A stretch of 29,925 nt of DNA from contig JAJXEL010000001.1 of NCBI GenBank assembly GCA_021639925.1, forward strand, positions 1-29,925, written 5' to 3'. Source of the stretch: Alphaproteobacteria bacterium. GTDB lineage: Bacteria > Pseudomonadota > Alphaproteobacteria > CAAGCB01 > CAG-977. Shown piece after piece: positions 25,331 through 29,925 of this stretch. Position 1 is the first letter of the stretch. Each line of letters begins with the position of its first letter. Under the pieces are notes generated by a model. That model saw nothing but the letters and a program-made list of their open reading frames with translations. It was not told the origin of the DNA and did no database searches. A program made the position numbers and the translations under genes.

Positions 25331-26331
25331 GCGGGAATTCCCCTGTATTCGGCCGGAACGTTTTTGTCAAACCAGACCTTTAATTTCCCCAAAGCCGGGT
25401 GTTCCAAAGCGCGTTCCAACAATCGCCATAAACGCGGCAGGTGCTGTAAATAGCGGTTCTTTTTATCGCGGACGCACAGACGGACGAAAATCCCCAGGAC
25501 TTTGACGTGGCGCTGCGCAGCCAGAACGGCCCATGAAGCCAGAAAATCTTTTTCGTTCGGCAGCTTTGCCGCCAGCCCCGTCATGTATCTTTCGCGCATA
25601 TCCGCTAATAACCCCGGGTCAATATCACGGCGGGCGTCTTCCATTAATGACATGATGTCGTAGGTAATCGTACCGTGCAAAGCGTCCTGAAAATCCAACA
25701 ATCCGCAGGCATGAATTCCCTTCCGGTTTTCCAGCAGCAGCAGATTATCGACGTGATAATCCCGCAAAACCAATGTTTTCGGAACATTATTGGCAACCGG
25801 AAAAACTTCTTCCCACAGCAAAACGAAATCGTCAACGGCTTCCTTGTCCGTTTCCCTGCCGAAAGCCGCCGGCATAAACCAGTCGGGGAACAGCATGATT
25901 TCATTTTTCAGGGCTTCGTCATCATAAAGCGCCAAGCCTTCCGGAACGACTTCGGATTCATCGCGCGAATGCAGATCAATCAGCAGATCGACGGCCAGCT
26001 CGTACAGCTTTCTTTCGTCCGCGCCGTTTTTTAACAGACGGGTATATGTCGAATCGCCGAAATCTTCCAGCAGGACAAATCCGTTTTCCGCGTCCTGCGC
26101 ATAGACGTGCGGCGCGCTGTACCCCAGCTCTTCCAGCTTTTGATCGATTAACAAGAACGGCCTGACGTTTTCCATCGGCGGCGGCGCGTCCATTAAAACC
26201 ATAGATTCGCTGCCGCGCGTCAGACGGTCATAGTGTCTGAACGACGCGTCTGCGGCCAACAGCTTTCTGTCTGCGTCGTCCCAGGCGTTTTCCTTTAAAA
26301 AGCGATTTAAGTGTTCAATACGTTCCGACAT
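25315..26331 (-). CDS. amgK: N-acetylmuramate/N-acetylglucosamine kinase AmgK
   Basis: A 338-residue cytoplasmic kinase with an aminoglycoside-phosphotransferase fold; AmgK phosphorylates the anomeric carbon of MurNAc, the first step of the recycling bypass. The catalytic loop is RDYHVDNL (Asp191) and the metal-binding loop LDFQDALHG (Asp213, Asp216), the typical AmgK pattern. The family is often labelled only 'phosphotransferase'. I start at the ATG at 26331, inside the tsaE end (25-base overlap), with a GGAG upstream; the open frame continues to 26475, but that part is low-complexity shadow of tsaE. murU follows with a 16-base overlap. Confidence 0.92.
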   Translation of the reverse strand: MSERIEHLNRFLKENAWDDADRKLLAADASFRHYDRLTRGSESMVLMDAPPPMENVRPFLLIDQKLEELGYSAPHVYAQDAENGFVLLEDFGDSTYTRLLKNGADERKLYELAVDLLIDLHSRDESEVVPEGLALYDDEALKNEIMLFPDWFMPAAFGRETDKEAVDDFVLLWEEVFPVANNVPKTLVLRDYHVDNLLLLENRKGIHACGLLDFQDALHGTITYDIMSLMEDARRDIDPGLLADMRERYMTGLAAKLPNEKDFLASWAVLAAQRHVKVLGIFVRLCVRDKKNRYLQHLPRLWRLLERALEHPALGKLKVWFDKNVPAEYRGIPACLLK

Positions 26332-26825
26332 AAGTCCGGTTTCTCCATTCTGCCTTGCCAGCTTGCGCCGAAAGCCGTAAGGGTTAAAGTCCTTTTGTCT
26401 GTTTTTCCGGGAGGAATTTGAATCTGAATATCCAGCCGTTCCCGCGGCAGCAGCCGTTCGGCGCGTTGCGGCCATTCGATCAGGGAAACGCCGTCGCTTA
26501 ATGCTTCTTCAAATCCGATTTCGTAAATTTCCTGCGCCGTTTTTAACCGGTACAGATCAAAATGCCAAATCGTCAGAGACTCTCCGCCGGTTCGTCCGGC
26601 GAGCGTATCATAGAGCTGAACCAAAGTAAAAGTCGGGCTGGGAACGTCTTCGTTTTCATCTGTCAGGGCGCGGATAAAAGCTCTGGCAAAGACAGTTTTC
26701 CCCGCCCCCAGATCGCCGGACAAGGTGATTACGTCACGCTGCCGGACCTGACCGGCCAGACAGGCGGCGAAAGATTCCAACTGCCGGCGGGACAGATCCG
26801 TGATAACCAAAGGTTCAGAAGACAT
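26307..26825 (-). CDS. tsaE: tRNA threonylcarbamoyladenosine biosynthesis ATPase TsaE
   Basis: A 172-residue P-loop ATPase needed with TsaB and TsaD to make the t6A modification at position 37 of ANN-reading tRNAs. Walker A is GDLGAGKT (37-44); PSPTFTLVQLY, HFDLYRL and LIEWPQRAERLLP are all family hallmarks. The ATG at 26825 overlaps the stop of the upstream gene by 11 bases, so it is probably translationally coupled; the frame is open further upstream but is shadow of that gene. TsaE, AmgK, MurU, AddB and AddA in a row is a common alphaproteobacterial order. Confidence 0.95.
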   Translation of the reverse strand: MSSEPLVITDLSRRQLESFAACLAGQVRQRDVITLSGDLGAGKTVFARAFIRALTDENEDVPSPTFTLVQLYDTLAGRTGGESLTIWHFDLYRLKTAQEIYEIGFEEALSDGVSLIEWPQRAERLLPRERLDIQIQIPPGKTDKRTLTLTAFGASWQGRMEKPDLCRNVLNT

Positions 26826-27753
26826 CAAAAATGCTTTTCTTTTTCTTTGACCGCGGTGCAGGCAGTTTCGGCACTTTGATTTTTGCTTTCTGCTGCTGAA
26901 TCTGCTGCTGTTCCACTTTCCATTCCCAGGGCATCTGGAACTGCCCTGCCCACAGGCCGCTTTTAGCTTGCTGGGCTTTCGCCTGATAAGGAATATATAT
27001 CTGCGTAACGGCCGGCAAAGCGATCGCCCAGCCTTCTTCAACCAAAGCCGCGCCGATATCAAATGTTCCGACCGAACAGGCCGCCATTAATTCCTGTTGG
27101 GCATTAATGTTCATGATCCGGCAGGAAACTTCGTCGCCGCTGACAAAATCACGCAGCATGCGCGCGGCAATATAACCACATTCATACGGGTGGCCGTTTT
27201 GATCAATGCAGTTCTGGTCAATTAACGGCGAAGCAATGCCGTACAGGCGGATCGTATGCTGCCCGATTCGGAAAACATCACCGCTGACAATCGAATCTAT
27301 TCTGCCCGTTACGACCTGCGGAATCGGCACGGCCCGGGGACCGGTTGTCGGCGGCAGGCCGACCATATCCGTTTCCTGGGCAGGAACGGCCGCAGTCGAG
27401 GGCACAGCGGCGGGGACGGTGCCGGGCATAACGGGAACCGCGGCTGCAATCGGCTGTACGGCGGCGGGAACGGGCGCCTGTTTATTCAAAAATTTTGCGC
27501 TGACGTTTTTCAGCATGTCCGATCCTGAAACGAAAAAGAAAAGAATGCCGACGAGAACAGCCATTAATATAAAAGTGGACATGCACCCCAGAAAACGCCA
27601 TAACCCTTTTCCCAAAAAGAAAAAGCTCAGTATGCCGATTAAAATTGCGCCGCCGCCGACTGCCATATCCGGACCCGCCCCGTTTTGAAAACAAAGGCTG
27701 CCGATATAAGAAGAGGCCAAACCGACGACAAGAAGAGTGAGCCGCAAAAACAC
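26815..27753 (-). CDS. Membrane-anchored SNase-fold protein with degenerate active site
   Basis: A 312-residue protein. Three hydrophobic helices (about 4-22, 31-49, 54-76) are followed by a Pro/Ala/Val-rich linker (about 90-148) and a thermonuclease-like domain (148-278), then a Gln-rich and Lys-rich tail ending KKKKSIFDVF. The domain has the family marks IRLYGI, YECGYIAARML, ALVEEGWAIA and SGLWAGQFQMPWEW. The catalytic set looks lost: the usual D-G-D-T reads S-G-D-V (157-160), the Glu after IRLYGI is Leu177, and the second Arg (GR-x-x-A) is replaced in QQELMA; only Arg169 stays. The start is GTG at 27753 with AAAGGAA upstream. It heads the tsaE-amgK-murU-addBA run. Confidence 0.78.
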   Translation of the reverse strand: MFLRLTLLVVGLASSYIGSLCFQNGAGPDMAVGGGAILIGILSFFFLGKGLWRFLGCMSTFILMAVLVGILFFFVSGSDMLKNVSAKFLNKQAPVPAAVQPIAAAVPVMPGTVPAAVPSTAAVPAQETDMVGLPPTTGPRAVPIPQVVTGRIDSIVSGDVFRIGQHTIRLYGIASPLIDQNCIDQNGHPYECGYIAARMLRDFVSGDEVSCRIMNINAQQELMAACSVGTFDIGAALVEEGWAIALPAVTQIYIPYQAKAQQAKSGLWAGQFQMPWEWKVEQQQIQQQKAKIKVPKLPAPRSKKKKSIFDVF

Positions 27754-27791
27754 GTCAGATTCCTTTCCGAATTAAACGAAATATTTATGTC

Positions 27792-27820
27792 ATTAAAAAT
27801 AAAGCAGCGGATAAAGTCAA
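27792..27820 (-). promoter_or_regulatory. Candidate sigma-70 promoter for the tsaE operon, inside a terminator
   Basis: On the minus strand, TTGACT (27815-27820), 17 bases, then TTTAAT (27792-27797); each box matches five of six consensus positions. The -35 box lies in the loop of the terminator of the upstream gene and the spacer uses its 3' arm. The predicted start is about 30 bases before the GTG at 27753. Confidence 0.55.
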
Positions 27821-27839
27821 GAATCCGCCGCTTTATTTT
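27796..27839 (-). terminator. Terminator after the basic protein gene
   Basis: A 17-base-pair stem with one mismatch (AAAATAAAGCAGCGGAT against ATCCGCCGCTTTATTTT) and a ten-base loop. On the minus strand it is followed by a T-rich tract. It lies just past the stop at 27854. Both flanks carry A/T runs, so it could work on either strand, but only minus-strand genes are nearby. Confidence 0.8.
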
Positions 27840-27853
27840 TTTATTATTCTGTT

Positions 27854-28591
27854 TTAGCGCGTATATTCATCGCGTTTGCGCAGACGCATTTGATTTGCGC
27901 GGGAACTTTCCTGTTCGCGGCGTTTGGAAATCTGGTATTTTTTCGCAAAATCCGTATCGCGTTTCGTAACGGCCTGGTTTTTGCTTAATCCGCGCAGCTT
28001 TCTTAATCTTTCAACGCTGATTTTCTGACCGTGCGCGTCTGTAATGTACAGTTCCTTTTTCGCCGTTCTTTCCAGGTATTTTTTCCGGCTGCGTTCTATT
28101 TTCGCGCGCGACAGACGGCTTTTGCGTTCGGACGGCAACAATTTGTGCTTGGATCTTTTTTTGCGTTTTGTTTCGCCTTCCAATCCGCGGACGTCGCGTT
28201 TTTTCAATTCCAGCGGCGTTCTGTCGCCGACATAACGATTCGATTCCTGCGCGCGTTTGATGTCTTCGACGGAAAGCAGCCCTTCTACCCCCAGCTTGCG
28301 TTCCTGACGCAGCAGATTATTGCGGACTTCCAGTTTTTCTGCGATCTGGCGCACATCTTCCCGGCGCTGTTTTTCGGCCGCTGAAATAGCGCGGGGCTGG
28401 CGGTTTTGTTCGGCCTTTTCCGCGTACAGGCGGTCTTCGGCTTCTTTTGCGGCGCGGGCCGTCCGGTACAGGACATTGTCGTTTTTAACAATGTTTGAAT
28501 GGACGTTCTTTTCTTCGGCGGCGCGGCGCTGCTGCCATACCAGGCTGCTGTTGTCGGCCAGGCGAATACGTTTTTTCTTGTTTTCTTCCAT
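27854..28591 (-). CDS. Highly basic hypothetical protein
   Basis: I do not recognise this 245-residue protein. It has no signal peptide, no membrane helix and no cysteine. About 29 per cent of residues are Lys or Arg (71 of 245 by my count), with many Glu, Gln and Ala, suggesting long helices or coiled coil in the first 100 residues and a very basic, possibly disordered middle and C-terminal part (for example KRKKRSKHK near residue 145). This could mean nucleic-acid, ribosome or anionic-surface binding, but no motif decides it. The ATG at 28591 has AGGA about ten bases upstream. It stands as a single gene, with a TATAAT box upstream and a terminator downstream, between the DivL-like gene and the tsaE operon. 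Confidence 0.75.
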   Translation of the reverse strand: MEENKKKRIRLADNSSLVWQQRRAAEEKNVHSNIVKNDNVLYRTARAAKEAEDRLYAEKAEQNRQPRAISAAEKQRREDVRQIAEKLEVRNNLLRQERKLGVEGLLSVEDIKRAQESNRYVGDRTPLELKKRDVRGLEGETKRKKRSKHKLLPSERKSRLSRAKIERSRKKYLERTAKKELYITDAHGQKISVERLRKLRGLSKNQAVTKRDTDFAKKYQISKRREQESSRANQMRLRKRDEYTR

Positions 28592-28642
28592 TTAAGTGAT
28601 CCTACTCATCAGAAAAACCGAAATCTTATTACCACACTTTTC

Positions 28643-28648
28643 ATTATA
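28643..28648 (-). promoter_or_regulatory. Perfect -10 box upstream of the basic protein gene
   Basis: On the minus strand TATAAT lies 52 bases before the ATG at 28591, in an A+T-rich gap. No good -35 box is seen 16-18 bases upstream, where the sequence is a pyrimidine run. Confidence 0.4.
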
Positions 28649-28661
28649 CAGCAAAGGAAAG

Positions 28662-28688
28662 AAAAAAAAAGATTTTTTGGAAAAAATC
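28662..28688 (-). terminator. Possible weak terminator after the DivL-like gene
   Basis: On the minus strand the inverted repeat GATTTTTTCCAAAAAATC is followed by nine T residues. The stem is almost all A-T pairs and the loop is tight, so its strength is doubtful, but its position, 44 bases past the stop and before the next promoter, is right. Confidence 0.4.
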
Positions 28689-28731
28689 GACAAAAAAATC
28701 AAAAAAGAAAGATTTGAAATGTAAAAAAATC

Positions 28732-29925
28732 CTAGTGAATCGGCAGATATATTTGTGTTTTCTTTGTCCCTTTTTTGTCCGAAACAGCCAATGTGCCGCC
28801 GTGCATTTCGATAAAGCTGCGAATCAGGGACGCGGCGAAGCCGTTTTGGGCGGCAAAATTAATCGTATCGGAGTCGTTTTTGACGTCCAGAGATTTTTCT
28901 TCCAGAGCAATGACCAGGTTTTTGTTTTCCGTATAAACGGACAAAGAAACCGTACCGTCTTTAAAAGCCGCCGATACGGCGTTGTTGATCAGATAAAACA
29001 GGACTTGTTTAAGCCGTTTTTTGTCGGCGATCAGAGTCGGCAGGACGTCGGGGCAGCTTAAATGCAGGGAAACGTTTTTGTTTTTTGCCTGTTCTTTGAC
29101 GGTATTCATAATGCCGTTTAACAGACCGCGCACATCGACGGAATCCAATTCAAGTACGGCTGATCCCGTTTCAATCAGCGCCAGATCGGCCAAATCGTCA
29201 AACAGAATTTTAAGTTCGGACGAAGAATCGAAAATAGTCTGCAAGCATGTCTTTTGGCGCCGGCTGAGCCGCTGGCCGGCGTTGTCGGACAGCTTTTGGA
29301 CCGCATCGGTCAAAGACGACAGCTGCGGATTGATTTCCCGTCCCAGCTGTTCCAGAAAAACGGCGCGCAGCTTTTCGGTCTGAACCGTCGTTTGTTTGAA
29401 ACGGCTTAACAGCGTTTCCTTTTCTTCGGCCAAAGAAGAGCTCTTTTCTTCTTCGGTCACGTCCAGGAAAGAAACAAAAATACCCCCGTCGGGCAGACCT
29501 GCCGCGACAAATTCCAAAACCTTTCCGTCCGGTCTTAAAATCTGGAAAATTTCGCCCGTATGCGACGTTATAACACCCAGCAGCTGTTCTTTTAACGCTT
29601 CCCAGTTGTTTTCATTTTCAAAAAACGGCTTTTGTTTTTCAATGACTTCTACGATCGTCAGCGGCGGTTTGTTAAAATCGGAGTCGCTGATCTGCCACAA
29701 AGTCAGATAAGCCGTGTTCGCCAGACGCAGCCGCCCGTCGCGCCCGAACAGCAAAATGGCTTCGCGCAGGTGATTGATGACGGTGTATTGCGTTTCGTTT
29801 AACACCGTCATGGACCGTTCCATCGTCAAATGCCCGGTTACGTCTTCATATGTAATCAGCAGCCCGCCCAGCGGGTGGGGGGTCAGCATACGGCGCAAAG
29901 TCATGCCCGATGGCAGATGCAGAAT
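28732..29925 (-). CDS. divL: DivL-like PAS-domain histidine-kinase-related protein, C-terminal part
   Basis: The last 397 codons of a larger protein; the start lies beyond the window's right end and the frame is open to base 29925. The visible N-terminal run (LHLPSGMTLRRMLTPHPLGG, then LLITYEDVTGHL) ends one PAS domain; a second follows (FGRDGRLRLANTAYLTLW to VSFLDVTEEE), then a coiled coil and a HisKA/HATPase-like region. PAS order, the PHPLGGL signature and location before tsaE fit DivL, the alphaproteobacterial cell-cycle protein acting on CckA. The kinase part looks degenerate: the SHELRTPL (DivL: SYELRTPL) site reads GREINPQL, so neither His nor Tyr is present, and the Gly-rich G1 and G2 boxes are absent although the N box (LINNAV) and MHGG remain. 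It might instead be another PAS pseudokinase. Confidence 0.72.
   Translation of the reverse strand: MLHLPSGMTLRRMLTPHPLGGLLITYEDVTGHLTMERSMTVLNETQYTVINHLREAILLFGRDGRLRLANTAYLTLWQISDSDFNKPPLTIVEVIEKQKPFFENENNWEALKEQLLGVITSHTGEIFQILRPDGKVLEFVAAGLPDGGIFVSFLDVTEEEKSSSLAEEKETLLSRFKQTTVQTEKLRAVFLEQLGREINPQLSSLTDAVQKLSDNAGQRLSRRQKTCLQTIFDSSSELKILFDDLADLALIETGSAVLELDSVDVRGLLNGIMNTVKEQAKNKNVSLHLSCPDVLPTLIADKKRLKQVLFYLINNAVSAAFKDGTVSLSVYTENKNLVIALEEKSLDVKNDSDTINFAAQNGFAASLIRSFIEMHGGTLAVSDKKGTKKTQIYLPIH

Noticed and set aside
1..29925. CRISPR array, insertion sequence, prophage, tRNA or rRNA
   Set aside because: I found no regularly spaced repeats, transposase or phage-type genes, target duplications, or tRNA-like cloverleaf sequences, and almost all bases are in conserved genes.

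Overview
The window comes from the chromosome of an alphaproteobacterium. It looks like an uncultured, rather compact genome with roughly balanced base composition. Three things suggest this. The mutS-glnD-murJ block and the tsaE-amgK-murU-addB-addA-trxA block are gene orders I know from Alphaproteobacteria. A DivL-like PAS/kinase protein sits upstream of the second block. PgsA, the adenosine-kinase-type PfkB protein and AddAB all read like alphaproteobacterial versions. Coding density is very high: no gap without a gene exceeds about 145 bases, many genes overlap by 4-26 bases, and I see no insertion sequence, prophage, CRISPR array, rRNA or tRNA.

Layout. 1-1510 (+): the 3' end of pgsA with a strong terminator, then trpS. 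1541-8624 (-): mutS, glnD, murJ and a small downstream gene whose start codon runs into an A8 tract that puts it out of frame. 8702-11419 (+): a short-form malic enzyme (maeB) and a PhoR-type sensor kinase. 11319-14427 (-): typA and ampG, with ampG overlapping the phoR 3' end tail-to-tail by 101 bases. 14571-15104 (+): a secreted single-EF-hand protein. 15108-16106 (-): a PfkB kinase. 16212-17799 (+): a three-gene envelope cluster (EI24/CysZ-like membrane protein, small lipoprotein, PAP2 phosphatase). 17818-27753 (-): a tightly packed run of a membrane-anchored nuclease-like protein, tsaE, amgK, murU, addB, addA and trxA. 27854-28591 (-): a very basic protein of unknown function with its own promoter and terminator. 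28732-29925 (-): the C-terminal part of a DivL-like PAS/histidine-kinase protein that runs off the window.

How the genes fit together. Several serve the envelope. PgsA makes phosphatidylglycerol phosphate, MurJ flips lipid II, AmpG imports muropeptides, and AmgK with MurU return MurNAc directly to UDP-MurNAc. PAP2 phosphatases often recycle lipid phosphates. MutS and AddAB cover mismatch and double-strand-break repair, GlnD senses nitrogen status, TypA is a ribosome GTPase, and TsaE helps make the t6A tRNA modification.

Most of the window is ordinary core genome, and I find no defence island or other discrete new system. The parts most worth a second look are the A8-interrupted gene after murJ, the degenerate nuclease-fold membrane protein, the basic orphan protein, and the DivL-like protein lacking the phosphoacceptor residue and the glycine-rich ATP-binding motifs.
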